The notes beneath the pieces are model-generated. The model was not told where the DNA came from, did not search any database, and worked only from the letters and a program-made list of their open reading frames with translations. Position numbers and translations under genes: made by a program. A stretch of 64,000 bases of DNA from Actinomycetes bacterium (lineage in GTDB: Bacteria; Actinomycetota; Actinomycetes; Propionibacteriales; Propionibacteriaceae), in contig JAJZQV010000001.1 of NCBI GenBank assembly GCA_021803025.1, positions 38,441 to 102,440 of the forward strand, read 5' to 3'. Each line of letters begins with the position of its first letter. The stretch's first letter is position 1. This document shows, piece by piece, positions 48,854 to 58,686 of the stretch.

Positions 48854-50188
48854 CTACCGCGAGACCGGGTTGTAGCGCAGCAGGTTCGGGGCGCCGCTGC
48901 ACTCGGGCCCGATCCGAAGAGAGCCCAGGCGTCCGTGGTCACGCAGCTCGTACAGCCGGGGCACGATCCGGTCGCGGAGACCCATCGGGTCGATGGTGTT
49001 GAGGTAGACCTTCGTGCCGCCCTCGAACCCGGCGAGCGTGGACACGCGCCACTTGAGAAGGATCCGCCACGGCATGGACAGGTCGACGTCGACCGGGCGG
49101 TGATGCCACTCCTCGTTCGTGGGCACATCCGTACCTGTCGCCGCGTGCATCGCGTGGAGCAGGTCGGACACGCCCGCCACCTCCTCGTCCGTGTGGTCCC
49201 ACGGCCACGCGTGCTCCGACTTCGAGTAGATCTCGATGGACGGATACCGGTGGCCGAACCCGGCGAACGCCACCGCGTGGTCGTTCTCGGCGACGAGCAG
49301 GTTGTGGTAGCTCGCGTAGTTGACCGCCGCATCGTTGTACAGGTTGGGGTTTGTACGCAGCCGCTGGATCGCGAGCTCGTTCTGCACGCCGCGCTCGTCG
49401 ATCGCCACGAGCTGCTTGTGCAGGTGGTCGAAGGACGCCCCCGCCGGCTTGAGCCAGTTCTGGAAGACCGCCACGTACGGCGCGTACCGGTTGATCTCGT
49501 ACAGGCGGCGCAGCGACTCGACCGTGAAGGCCATGTACCGGTAGTGCTCCTCGGGCGTCAGCGTGCCCGACGCGGCGAGGTCGGCCGTCGTCGTGGCCCC
49601 GTCGACGAAGTGCCGGCGGGCGATGATGACGTCGTGGCCGCCCCCGAAGAAGCCGGACGCGTAGTCGATGATCGCCTCCTCCGTCATCTGGGCGATCGCC
49701 TCCGGCGTGCGCCCCGCGGCGCGGAGCTTGGTCGTCGCCACGGAGAGCACGTGCGCCCGCCCGGCGGGACTCTCCAGGTAGCTGCGCCTCCGCTCGGCGA
49801 TGTCCTCAGGGATCTCGTACGCGTAGTTGGCGTGCCAGTAGTCGTACGAGAGGATCTCGAACAGGTTGGGGACGCGACGGAACTCGGCGACCGTGTCGAA
49901 GAGCGCCTCGGCAGGCGTGCGGTAGATGGTGTACCAGCCGCGCGCGTCCCTGATGACGCGGGACTTCTCGGGCGGCGTCTCGAGGTAGGCGCCTTCGCAG
50001 AACGAGCAGTAGTGACCGCGGGCGCTCGGGTCGATGGGGGTCGGCTGCGCGGGCGCGATCCCGAGCGGACGGTTGCCCCGGCCCGGAACGGTCCACACCT
50101 CGGTGCCGGAGAACGGGTTGAGCTGCTTGACCGTGCCGTCGCGCATGGTGGTGATGTAGTTCGGGTTCGGCACGTACGGCAGGAGCAT
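48854..50188 (-). CDS. DUF4921 family protein (GalT/HIT-like)
   Basis: The 444-residue protein is related to galactose-1-phosphate uridylyltransferases. CSFCEGAYLETPPEK looks like the N-terminal zinc-binding CxxC. GASFDHLHKQLVAI is the histidine-triad nucleophile region (H-x-H-x-Q pattern), and the C-terminal half has HHRPVDVDLSMPWRILLKWRV. This fits the DUF4921 group, whose substrate is unproven. ATG 50188 is used. No galactose genes are adjacent. Confidence 0.78.
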   Translation of the reverse strand: MLLPYVPNPNYITTMRDGTVKQLNPFSGTEVWTVPGRGNRPLGIAPAQPTPIDPSARGHYCSFCEGAYLETPPEKSRVIRDARGWYTIYRTPAEALFDTVAEFRRVPNLFEILSYDYWHANYAYEIPEDIAERRRSYLESPAGRAHVLSVATTKLRAAGRTPEAIAQMTEEAIIDYASGFFGGGHDVIIARRHFVDGATTTADLAASGTLTPEEHYRYMAFTVESLRRLYEINRYAPYVAVFQNWLKPAGASFDHLHKQLVAIDERGVQNELAIQRLRTNPNLYNDAAVNYASYHNLLVAENDHAVAFAGFGHRYPSIEIYSKSEHAWPWDHTDEEVAGVSDLLHAMHAATGTDVPTNEEWHHRPVDVDLSMPWRILLKWRVSTLAGFEGGTKVYLNTIDPMGLRDRIVPRLYELRDHGRLGSLRIGPECSGAPNLLRYNPVSR

Positions 50189-50304
50189 GACGTCAGGCTA
50201 ATGCCGCTCCGGGCGGCGCGACGGCGGCGCACGGGACGGTGCGAAGAGGCCCGGAGACCTGCCTCGGGTGGGAGACTGGACCTCTCGGGCGGAAGGTGGC
50301 AGTC

Positions 50305-50829
50305 ATGCAACATCGCAACCTCGGTACGGAAGTCCTGCAAGTGATCTTCAGCGTGTTCCTGGGCCTGGTCGTGGTCGCGTTCGTGGGCATCGCGGTGAGC
50401 ACGGTCTACCCGGAGCCCCCGTCCGGCCCGGACACGCCGTACAACGAGAGCGCCTGGCAGTCCTGGCGGCTCGTCACCGGTGTGTGGCTCCTCGTCTGCG
50501 CGACGCTGGTGATGGTCGCCTCGATGGTCATCCGCTTCGAGCGGGTGCCGGTGATCGGCAACGGGGTCCTGCTCGGCGGGCTGTTCACGATGATCTACGC
50601 CGTGGGCACGGCGCTGTCGGCACCGAACGAGTGGCCCCGGCTCGCGGTGGTGGCCGTGGCGCTCGCCGTCACCGTGGGCCTCGGCTACTGGAAGTTCGCC
50701 ACCCGGCGCGCCACGACTCGCGCCCCGCTCGCTGACGCGACCAGCGGCCCCGCAGACGCGCTCCTCAGCGCACGGGTGGACGCCGTCGAGAAGACCCTCG
50801 ACGGCCTGCGCCGCGTGCTCAGCGACTGA
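50305..50829 (+). CDS. Membrane protein of unknown function
   Basis: The 174-residue protein has four hydrophobic segments, near residues 14-33, 55-74, 85-102 and 113-130. An extracytoplasmic loop rich in Pro (TVYPEPPSGPDTPYN) follows segment 1, and a C-terminal coiled-coil-like tail ends it (ARVDAVEKTLDGLRRVLSD). Not recognised. ATG 50305 lies 9 nt after a GGAAGGTGG stretch. Confidence 0.7.
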   Translation: MQHRNLGTEVLQVIFSVFLGLVVVAFVGIAVSTVYPEPPSGPDTPYNESAWQSWRLVTGVWLLVCATLVMVASMVIRFERVPVIGNGVLLGGLFTMIYAVGTALSAPNEWPRLAVVAVALAVTVGLGYWKFATRRATTRAPLADATSGPADALLSARVDAVEKTLDGLRRVLSD

Positions 50830-50902
50830 CCGTCGACGGCGTCCCGGGCAACGGCGCCCGCTGCCGATGCGGTCGAGCGACAGCATCGGCAGGGCAGCCG
50901 TG

Positions 50903-51688
50903 TCAGAACCAGCGCAGAAGCTCCTCGGCGGTGCCGCCGTCGGCGAACGACGCCGTGACGTGGTCGGCGGCTGCCGACACCGCCTCGGGTGCGCCGCCGA
51001 GCGCGACCCCGCGACCGGCCCAGCGCAGCATCTCGATGTCGTTGAAGCCGTCGCCGAGGGCGAGCACGTCCTCGGCCCCCACCCCGTACCGCTCGCAGGC
51101 GACGGCGAGCCCCGCCGCCTTGTCGACGCCCTCGGGAGCGATGTCGAGCCAGCACTTCCAGCCCACGAAGTAGCTCACCCCGTGGAGGCCGAGCCGCTCG
51201 GCGAGGTCGAAGAACTCGTCCTCGTCGCCCTCGGGGTCGCGCACGATGACGCGCGACACCGGCCGCGATTTCAGCGACTCGATCGACTCGTGCACCGTGT
51301 GCCCGTACAGCTCGCCATCGGGGAACGCCGCGCTCACGCGGAAGCCGCGGCCGATCTCCTCGACGGCGATGAGCGCGTTCGTCTCGGCGACGACCCGGTC
51401 GATGACGGGCCCCGGGTCGAACGTCACGTGGCGTACGAGCTCGAAGGGCGGGTAGTCGACGACGACCGCACCGTTCGAGCAGACGTGGAGGGCCGGTGGC
51501 AGGTCGAGCGCCTCGACGATGACCTGGGCCGCCAACCAGCTCCGGCCGGTGGACATGACGACGGGGACGCCGGCGTCGACGACGCGTCGGACGGCCTCGC
51601 GGACCGAGCCCGGCAGGACCCCCTCGTAGTCGACGAGGGTCCCGTCGATGTCGAGCGCGACCAGCTTGGGCCGCCAGGTCGACGCCAC
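50903..51688 (-). CDS. HAD superfamily hydrolase (Cof type)
   Basis: The 261-residue protein has LVALDIDGTLVD (nucleophile Asp), VVMSTGRSW, and ALGDGFNDIEMLRWAGRGVAL, the motifs of Cof-type HAD phosphatases with a C2 cap. It probably dephosphorylates a sugar phosphate or similar metabolite. Its GTG lies 3 bp after the serS stop, a conserved-looking pairing. Confidence 0.88.
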   Translation of the reverse strand: MASTWRPKLVALDIDGTLVDYEGVLPGSVREAVRRVVDAGVPVVMSTGRSWLAAQVIVEALDLPPALHVCSNGAVVVDYPPFELVRHVTFDPGPVIDRVVAETNALIAVEEIGRGFRVSAAFPDGELYGHTVHESIESLKSRPVSRVIVRDPEGDEDEFFDLAERLGLHGVSYFVGWKCWLDIAPEGVDKAAGLAVACERYGVGAEDVLALGDGFNDIEMLRWAGRGVALGGAPEAVSAAADHVTASFADGGTAEELLRWF

Positions 51689-51691
51689 CGG

Positions 51692-52963
51692 CTAGACCGG
51701 GAGTAGGCGGTCGCGACCACCCAGGTACGGACGCAGTGCCTCGGGCACGGTCACGGACCCGTCGGCCTGCTGGTGGTTCTCGAGCAGCAGGATGATCATG
51801 CGGGTCATCGCGCACAGCGTGCCGTTGAGGGTGGCGACCGGCCCCACGCCCCCCTCGTACCGCGCCCGCGTGTTGAGGCGCCGCGACTGGAACTCGGTGC
51901 AGTTCGACGTCGACGTGATCTCGCGGAACTTGCCCTGGCTCGGCACCCACCCGTAGCAGTCGTACTTGCGGGCGGCGGACAGCCCGAGGTCGCCGGCCGC
52001 GACCTCCAGCACCTGGAAGGGCAGCCCGAGCAGCGAGAGGAACTCCTTCTCGTAGCCGAGGAGGCGCTGGTGCTGCGCGTGGGCGTCCTCCGGCGCGCAG
52101 TAGACGAACATCTCGACCTTGTCGAACCAGTGGACCCGGAAGATGCCCCTGGTGTCCTTCCCGTACGACCCCGCCTCACGCCGGAAGCATGGGCTGTACC
52201 CCGCGTACGAGATGGGCAGCCGCGCTGCGTCGAGGATCTCCTCCGAGTGATACGCGGCGAGCGCGACCTCGCTCGTCCCGACGAGGTACAGGTCGTCGGC
52301 GGGCAGGTGGTAGACGTCCTGGGCCGCCTGGCCGAGGAAGCCGGTGCCCTCCATCGCCGAGGGCTTGACGAGTGCCGGCGGCAGGACCGGCGTGAAGCCC
52401 CACTCCAGCGCCTTCGCCATGGCGAGCTGAGTGAGGGCGAGCTCGAGCTGCGCTCCTTGTCCGGTGAGGAAGTAGAACCGGGAACCCGACACCTTCGCGC
52501 CGCGCTCCATGTCGATGGCACCCAGCAGCTGGCCGATCTCGAGGTGGTCGCGCGGCGTGAACCCCTCGGCGGCGAAGTCGCGGGGGGACCCGACCTGCTC
52601 GACGACCACGAAGTCGTCCTCACCACCGCGCGGAACGTCGTCGAAGACGGGGTTCGGAAGCTGCAGCATGAGGGCGTCGAAGGTCGACCCTGCCTCGTCG
52701 GAGGCGGCCTGTGCGTCCTTGACCTGGGCGGCCAGCCCCTTCGTCCGTGCAAGGAGCTCCTTCTTCTCGTCGGCGCTCGCCCTGGGGATGAGCGCCCCGA
52801 GCTCCTTCTGCTCGGCCCGCAGCCTCTCGAACGCGGCGATCGAGCTGCGACGCGCCTCGTCGGCCGACAGGAGCTGGTCGATGAGATCCGGGGACTCCCC
52901 CCGAGCTTCCTGAGCACGACGTAGACGGTCCGGGTCGGTGCGCAGCAGCTTGGGATCGATCAC
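51692..52963 (-). CDS. serS: Seryl-tRNA synthetase
   Basis: The 423-residue class II synthetase charges tRNA-Ser; three of its substrates are encoded in this window. The N-terminal coiled-coil arm, which grips the long variable arm, spans about residues 30-100. Class II motif 2 is [26 protein letters not shown] (here [20 protein letters not shown]). Motif 3 includes [22 protein letters not shown] 52963 is chosen because homology starts MIDPKLLR; GTG 52969 is 2 codons earlier. A TAGTCT hexamer ends 6 nt before 52963, suggesting a leaderless message. Confidence 0.95.
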   Translation of the reverse strand: MIDPKLLRTDPDRLRRAQEARGESPDLIDQLLSADEARRSSIAAFERLRAEQKELGALIPRASADEKKELLARTKGLAAQVKDAQAASDEAGSTFDALMLQLPNPVFDDVPRGGEDDFVVVEQVGSPRDFAAEGFTPRDHLEIGQLLGAIDMERGAKVSGSRFYFLTGQGAQLELALTQLAMAKALEWGFTPVLPPALVKPSAMEGTGFLGQAAQDVYHLPADDLYLVGTSEVALAAYHSEEILDAARLPISYAGYSPCFRREAGSYGKDTRGIFRVHWFDKVEMFVYCAPEDAHAQHQRLLGYEKEFLSLLGLPFQVLEVAAGDLGLSAARKYDCYGWVPSQGKFREITSTSNCTEFQSRRLNTRARYEGGVGPVATLNGTLCAMTRMIILLLENHQQADGSVTVPEALRPYLGGRDRLLPV

Positions 52964-53062
52964 GGGCACAGACTATCGAGCCGCGGGTGAGCGCTCCTCG
53001 CCGTTCCGCGACGCTCTGGAGAGACGGCGTGCGGCACTATGGCGGCCAGGCAAGAATGAGGC

Positions 53063-54643
53063 ATGGCTCACAGAGGGCGCAGACTGACCTGGCTCGCCGC
53101 CGCACTCACGGCCGCGGGCTTCCTGCTCTGGTCAGTGCTGCGGGCGGTGGGCGCCCTCGACGGCCTCGACCGGGCGCTGCTGCCGGGCAGGATCCCGCAG
53201 CGCTCGCCGTTCGGGCAGATCCTCGAGGCGATCTCCATCGTGGCCCACCCGATCGTCGTGTTCATCGCGGTGCTCGGCCTCGCCCTGTGGTCCGGCGCCC
53301 GGCGGCTGCGGCGCCTCTCGATGGCCATCATCGGGGCGGTCATCGTCGGCTGGACGGGGTACGAGCTCCTCAAGCTCTCCTTCCGCCTGCCGCGGCCGAC
53401 CTCGGGGTTCAGCGACGCCATCACGTACTCCGGGTACTCGTACCCGTCGGGTCACGTCGTGGCGGCGACGATCGCCTCGGCGACGGTCGTCACCGTCGTC
53501 ACGCTGCAGCGCCTCTCGACGACCTCGATCTGGCTGACCCGGGCCGCCGGCGCACTGTTCGTCCTCGCGGTCTCCGCGGACCGGCTGCTCCTGCGCCACC
53601 ACTGGTTCAGCGACATCGTCGGAGGGGCGCTGTTCGGCGGCGCGGTGATCCTCAGTGCCCTCATCCTCGCAGGGCTCGACACGATGGCCGAGTCGCTCGG
53701 CCTCCTGCGCCGACCGCAGGTGCACGTCGACAAGAGGGCCGCGATCATCTACAACCCGTCGAAGGTGACGGACTTCGACTTCTTCCGGAACCGCGTCGAG
53801 TACGAGCTGCGCGAGCGCGGGTGGAAGCCGCCGCTGTGGCTGGAGACCGAGGAGGACGACCCGGGCCACCAGATGGCGCGCGACGCCATGGCGAAGAACG
53901 TCGACCTCGTCCTCGTCGCCGGCGGGGACGGGACCGTACGGGTCGTCTGCTCGGAGCTCGTCGGCAGCGACATCCCGGTCGCCCTGGTCCCTGCGGGCAC
54001 GGGCAACCTCCTCGCCCGGAACCTCGGGGTGCCGCTCGACGAGCAGAAGGCGTTCGACGTGGCGTTCGAGGGCGTCGCATCGCCGATCGACGTCGTCCGG
54101 TTCACCGCAGGCGAGCACACGGAGCACTTCGTCGTCATGAGCGGCATGGGCGGCGACGCCGAGGTCATGGCCGACACGAACCCCGAGCTCAAGAAGGTCG
54201 TCGGCTCCGCCGCCTACTTCCTCGCGGCGGCGCAGAAGGTCGGCTCAACCCCCTACGACATCACCGTCACGCTCGACGACCACGAGCCCGTCAAGCGCAG
54301 CGCGATGCTCGCCGTCGTGGGCAACGTCGGGACGCTCCAGGGCGGCATCCGCCTGTTCCCGCAGGCGGACCCGCGCGACGGTCGGCTCGACGTGCTCATC
54401 GGCAGCCCCAACGGCGTCTCGGACTGGGCGAAGGTGGCCTCCGGGCTCCTCGGAGGGGGCCACGTCGAGCCACTCGAGTACGCGCAGGGCACGCGGGTCG
54501 TGTTCGAGTCGCCCCAGCCCGTCCCCTACCAGCTCGACGGCGACGCCAGCGGCGACACGTCGCGCTTCGAGGCCGAGATCGTTCCGGTCAGCCTGCGCGT
54601 CATGGTGGCCCGGGAGGACAAGCGGAGCGACGCCGAGGCGTGA
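53063..54643 (+). CDS. PAP2 phosphatase fused to a diacylglycerol/lipid kinase domain
   Basis: The 526-residue protein has an N-terminal membrane PAP2 domain with the phosphatase motifs KLSFRLPRP, YPSGH and a last motif ADRLLLRHHWFSD in about residues 1-215. A DAGK catalytic domain follows from about residue 228 (AAIIYNPSK, VAGGDGTVR, PAGTGNLLARNLGVPL). Kinase and phosphatase for lipid phosphates in one chain could interconvert or recycle polyprenyl or diacyl lipids. Which substrate each half uses is not shown. Confidence 0.9.
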   Translation: MAHRGRRLTWLAAALTAAGFLLWSVLRAVGALDGLDRALLPGRIPQRSPFGQILEAISIVAHPIVVFIAVLGLALWSGARRLRRLSMAIIGAVIVGWTGYELLKLSFRLPRPTSGFSDAITYSGYSYPSGHVVAATIASATVVTVVTLQRLSTTSIWLTRAAGALFVLAVSADRLLLRHHWFSDIVGGALFGGAVILSALILAGLDTMAESLGLLRRPQVHVDKRAAIIYNPSKVTDFDFFRNRVEYELRERGWKPPLWLETEEDDPGHQMARDAMAKNVDLVLVAGGDGTVRVVCSELVGSDIPVALVPAGTGNLLARNLGVPLDEQKAFDVAFEGVASPIDVVRFTAGEHTEHFVVMSGMGGDAEVMADTNPELKKVVGSAAYFLAAAQKVGSTPYDITVTLDDHEPVKRSAMLAVVGNVGTLQGGIRLFPQADPRDGRLDVLIGSPNGVSDWAKVASGLLGGGHVEPLEYAQGTRVVFESPQPVPYQLDGDASGDTSRFEAEIVPVSLRVMVAREDKRSDAEA

Positions 54644-54680
54644 CCACGCGTCCCATTGCGTCGGCGGGTCCGGGTGGGCG

Positions 54681-55268
54681 TCACGTCCGGCGACGGAGCC
54701 GCCTGTACGTGAGGGCGGCGAGACCGACGCCGAGCGCCCCGAGGATGGCGGCGCCGATGCTCACGGCCAGGACGACGGTGGCGACGAGTGCGACCCAGGC
54801 CGCACGTCGCCCCCAGCCGGGTGCTCGGCCGCGAGCGGGGCCACAGCCTCCCAGCCCGCGAACGCCCACACGAGCGCGCCGGCCGCCGTGAGGACCGCGG
54901 TCCAGCCGTGCGGGGCGAACGGCCCGGTCGCCGCAGGACGCGCGTGCGGCGCCGCGACGAGGACGGTCGACACGATGCGGGCGACGAGGAGCGCGGCGAG
55001 CCCCACCTGGGCGCGGCCCGAGACGCGTACCCCTCGCGCCGAGGCTGGCGAACGTCGCGGCCAGCGGGATGGAGACGAGCACGAGCAGCACCCAGGAGAG
55101 GATGCTGGCGGGGCCTGCGATCCGTACGGCCAGTGCCGGCAGCGTGATGACACCGGTCCCGAGGACTGCACCCGTCGTGAGTGCGGCGCCCTGCAGCATG
55201 GGCAGGTGGTCCCGGGCCGCTGAGATCGCCGGGGCGGCGGCCAGTGGCGGGGATCCGGTCGTGTCCAT
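54681..55268 (-). pseudogene. Decayed amino-acid permease (APC family)
   Basis: The start, LPMLQGAALTTGAVLGTGVITLPALAV, is the first membrane segment of an APC permease. After SLGARG the sequence continues in another frame (VGLAALLVARIVSTVLVAA, GWTAVLTAAGALVWAFAGWEA) and then returns to the first frame (RAAWVALVATVVLAVSIG). A large part of the expected 12-segment protein is missing. At least two frameshifts and internal deletion make it a pseudogene. It is divergent from the decayed MocR gene. Confidence 0.75.
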
Positions 55269-55365
55269 GCGGACGATCCTCCAGTTTCAGTGGCACAACT
55301 GACCGGGCTCCTGGTGGCCCCGGAGCCTGGGCCACTTCACCGGCGTGCGGTCGTACGATCCCGGC

Positions 55366-56632
55366 ATGGAGCCCTCGATCGAGGTCGGACCCGCCGAGGA
55401 GCTCGTCGAGTCCCGCCCCGGTTCGGGCACGTACGTCCCGCGCCAGGTCGTCCCCGCGCCGCGCCGGGCCGCGCCTCACGGGCCCCGCGTCACGCCGCGG
55501 CGCGTGTGGTCGAGCTTGCCGGCGGCTGTTCCGTAGTCGACAGGCTGCGCGTACGACCTGTCGGTCGGCGGTCCCGACCCCGCCCTCTTCCCGCTGCCCG
55601 ACTGGCGCCGGCTCATGTCCGAGGCGCTGCGGCCGTCGCTCACCGCCACGGACGCATACGCCGCAGAGGGACACCCCGCGCTGCAGGCCGCGGTGGCCGG
55701 CTACCTCGGCAGGTCACGGTCGGTGGTGGCCGACGGCCCGGACATCCTCCTCACGAACGGCGCGTAGCAGGCGTTCGACCTCGTCGCGCGCGTCCTCGTG
55801 GCACCCGGCGACACGGTGGCGACCGAGGACCCGCGTACACCGGCGTCGTCCGGCTGCTCGCCTCGCACGGGGCCCGGGTCACCGGCGTGCCCGTCGAACG
55901 AGGGCATCGTGGTGGACGCGCTCCCGAGCAACGCCAAGGTCGTGTACGTCACGCCGTCGCACCAGTTCCCCACCGGCGTCGTCATGTCGCTGCCGCGGCG
56001 GATCGCGCTGCTCGAGTGGGCGGCACGGCACGGCGCCGTCGTCATCGAGGACGACTACGACTCGGAGTTCCGCTATGCGGACCGCCCGCTGGAGCCGCTC
56101 CAGCGGCTCGACGCCGAGGGGTACGTGGTCTACGTCGTTCTCGAAGATCCTGTCCCCGATCCTGCGGGTCGGCTACCTCGTGGCCCCCGCGGCCTTGCAG
56201 CCCGCTCTCCGCACCGCGAGAAGGCTCACCGACTGGCGCGGCGACCTCGCCACGCAGACCACGCTCGCGCGGTTCATCGACGACGGCGACCTCGCGAGCC
56301 AGCTGTGGCGTACGACCCGGGTGTACGCGGGACGGCGCCGGGCCCTCCTCGACGCACTCGCCGGGGTGGACGGTCTCGAGGTGGTCCCGTCGGTCGCAGG
56401 GCTGCGCATCGCCGCCTGGTTCCGGGACCCCCGCCTCGACGATGTGGCGGTGGCCAGGACGGCCGCGGGGCTCGGCGTCGGCGTCGAGCCCCTGCCCGTA
56501 CGGTTCGTCACCCAGCCCGCCCGCCACGGCCTCGCTCTCGGACTGGGGCGGATCGACGACGGCAGGGTCCCCGAGGCGGTCACCCGGATCGCGAGCGCGA
56601 TGGCTCGGATGTCGTCCGCCCCTGCTCGATAA
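55366..56632 (+). pseudogene. Decayed MocR/PdxR-type regulator (GntR-aminotransferase)
   Basis: Pieces of a MocR protein are spread over three frames: VESRPGSGTYVPRQ (end of the GntR domain), DLSVGGPDPALFPLPDWRRL, then VVIEDDYDSEFRYADRPLEPL. The PLP-lysine segment FSKILSPILRVGYLVAP and an intact C-terminal domain ending near 56632 follow. TAG codons interrupt at 55534-55536 and 55765-55767, and the frame shifts near 55835, 55893 and 56135. The N-terminal DNA-binding part is missing. Such regulators often sit divergent from the transporter they control, as here. Confidence 0.8.
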
Positions 56633-56646
56633 GGGAGGATGTCGGT

Positions 56647-57417
56647 GTGATCGAGGTGTTGACCCCTGCCCAGGTCGAAGCCGCGCGCCCTGCAGGACGG
56701 TTCGTCGGGGCGACGCTCGCCGAGCTCCGCCGCCGCACCGAGCCTGGCACGAACCTCCTCGACATCGACCGATGGGCCGCGGAGCTCATCGCCCAGCGCG
56801 GGGCCGTCTCGTGCTATGTCGACTACGCGCCGTCGTTCGGTCGGGGCCCGTTCGGCAAGGTGATCTGCACCTCTGTCAACGACGCCGTCCTCCATGGTCT
56901 GCCCCACGACTACGCGCTGGCCGACGGGGACCTCCTGAGCCTGGACTTCGCGGTGAGCATCGACGGCTGGGTCGCGGACGCCGCGGTGAGCTTCGTCGTC
57001 GGCGACGCCGTGGACCCGGCCGACCAGCGCATGATCGACACAACCCGCGACGCGCTGGCGGCGGGCATCGCCGCGGCCGGTACGGGCCGGAAGGTGGGCG
57101 ACATCTCCCACGCCATAGGGCACGTGCTCACGGGGGCGGGCTACCGGGTCAACACCGAGTTCGGCGGCCACGGCGTCGGCAGCACGATGCACCAGGACCC
57201 GCACGTGGCGAACAACGGCCTGCGCGGTCGCGGGTACCCGCTGAGACCCGGCCTGCTGCTCGCGATCGAGCCTTGGGTCATGGCCGACACCGACCGCCTG
57301 CGGATGGACGAGGACGGCTGGACGCTCCGCAGCGCCACCGGCTGCCGTACCGCCCACACCGAGCACACGATCGCCCTCACGGAGAACGGCCCGGAGATCC
57401 TCACGCTGCCGGAGTGA
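56647..57417 (+). CDS. map: Methionine aminopeptidase
   Basis: The 256-residue type I methionine aminopeptidase removes initiator Met. Metal ligands are visible in LLSLDFAVSIDGWVADAAVSF (two Asp), FGGHGVGSTMHQDP (His), LLAIEPWVM (Glu) and the final HTEHTIALTE (Glu). GTG 56647 has GGGAGGA 7 nt upstream. It starts 14 bp after the decayed MocR gene and may have its own promoter inside it. The substitutions around MHQDPHV are as in actinobacterial Map paralogues. Confidence 0.9.
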   Translation: MIEVLTPAQVEAARPAGRFVGATLAELRRRTEPGTNLLDIDRWAAELIAQRGAVSCYVDYAPSFGRGPFGKVICTSVNDAVLHGLPHDYALADGDLLSLDFAVSIDGWVADAAVSFVVGDAVDPADQRMIDTTRDALAAGIAAAGTGRKVGDISHAIGHVLTGAGYRVNTEFGGHGVGSTMHQDPHVANNGLRGRGYPLRPGLLLAIEPWVMADTDRLRMDEDGWTLRSATGCRTAHTEHTIALTENGPEILTLPE

Positions 57418-57479
57418 TCACACCTCGCATCCCCGGAGTGCGCGGCGCGCGCGGGACGCGCTCGCACGACGTCGGGCTT

Positions 57480-57652
57480 CGCGACTTCCGTGAGGACGTG
57501 GTTATCAGGATGTTGGACGCGAGTCAGCAGCTCCACTTCCGCGAACTCGTTGTTATGAGGCCTTCGCACGGTCCCAGAACGACAAACTCACGGAAGTGAC
57601 CGCGGAGAGAGGTCGCGCCCGTCGCGATAACCACCACATCACGGAAGTCGCG
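57480..57652. repeat. Four-copy repeat cluster, two direct and two inverted
   Basis: Plus-strand copies at 57480-57506 and 57533-57557 and minus-strand copies at 57573-57600 and 57626-57652 share ACTTCCGTGA-N-GT-GTTATC-like sequence. The outer pair is nearly perfect over 27 bp. The cluster lies in the 309-bp gap between map and pheA stops and can fold into a long nested hairpin. Confidence 0.75.
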
Positions 57653-57726
57653 ACCAGACGCGCACGCGGCCCTCGACCAAGCCCGTGCACGCCCGGCTCA
57701 GAGGGCATCCGACGACGCGGCCGGTC

Positions 57727-58632
57727 CTAGCGTGCGAGGCCCTTGAGCCAGGAGGCAGCCTTCTCGTAGTCCGACTCGCGGAAGCCCTTGTCGACCGTGG
57801 GCTCCACCTTGTCAGCCCGGGGGTACGAGCCGAGGAAGTCGACCCGCTTGCAGATCCGGTGCAGGCCCATGAGCGCCTCGGCCATGCGGGCGTCGGCGAG
57901 GTGGCCCTCGGCGTCGATGGCGAAGCAGTACGAGCCGAGCCGCTCCTTGGTGGGGCGCGACTCGATGCGGCACAGGTTCACGCCGCGCGACGCGAACTGC
58001 TCGAGGATCTCGAGCAGCGCGCCCGAGCGGTCCTCGCGCATGTACGCGACGAGGCTGGTCTTGTCGTGACCCGTCCGCTCCGCCGGCGCGGCGGGCCGGC
58101 CCACCAGGATGAAGCGGGTCACGGCGTCGGGGTTGTCGGCGATGTCGGACGCGAGGGGCTCCAGCCCGTACAGCTCGCCCGCCACGGGCGCGCACACCGC
58201 CGCGTCGAACGCCGACCCGGGGCTCGCCACCTCCTCGGCGGCTCCCGCCGTCGACCCGCGCTCGGTGACGGTGGCTCCGGGCAGGTGGGTGGCGAGCCAG
58301 GTACGGACCTGCGCCGCGGCGTGCGGGTGCGTGACGACGCGCCTCACGTCCGCAAGACGGCTGCCGACCCGTCCGTACAGCCCGAACTGCACGTTGAGAA
58401 GCACCTCGCCGGTGATGACGAGCGGCTTGCCCGCAGAGAGGTTGTCGAGGGTCACGGACACCCCGCCCTCGACCGAGTTCTCGATGGGGACCAGGCCGGC
58501 CCGTACGGACCCCTCGCGCACCGCGTCGAGCGTGGCCGCGACGGACGGGTACGGGCGGGCCTGGTCGTCGAGCGCCAGCGACAGGAGCGCCTGGTGCGTG
58601 AAGGTCCCCTCGGGGCCGAAGTATCCGAGCAC
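57727..58632 (-). CDS. pheA: Prephenate dehydratase
   Basis: The 301-residue monofunctional enzyme converts prephenate to phenylpyruvate for phenylalanine. The catalytic domain has GYFGPEGTFTHQA, VPIENSVEGGVSVTLD and the TRF motif in DAVTRFILVG. The C-terminal ACT domain has NLCRIESRPTKERLGSYCF with the ESRP phenylalanine-binding motif, so feedback inhibition by Phe is expected. GTG 58632 starts at the conserved residues. Confidence 0.95.
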   Translation of the reverse strand: MLGYFGPEGTFTHQALLSLALDDQARPYPSVAATLDAVREGSVRAGLVPIENSVEGGVSVTLDNLSAGKPLVITGEVLLNVQFGLYGRVGSRLADVRRVVTHPHAAAQVRTWLATHLPGATVTERGSTAGAAEEVASPGSAFDAAVCAPVAGELYGLEPLASDIADNPDAVTRFILVGRPAAPAERTGHDKTSLVAYMREDRSGALLEILEQFASRGVNLCRIESRPTKERLGSYCFAIDAEGHLADARMAEALMGLHRICKRVDFLGSYPRADKVEPTVDKGFRESDYEKAASWLKGLAR

Positions 58633-58686
58633 GCCGACAGGCTATCGGGGGCGTGCGCGACGCCGGCCCTCGACGTCCAGCGGCCT

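Noticed and set aside
57480..57652. Insertion-sequence ends
   Set aside because: The inverted copies lie only about 120 bp apart, enclose no transposase and show no target duplication, so a simple repeat or structured cluster is more likely.
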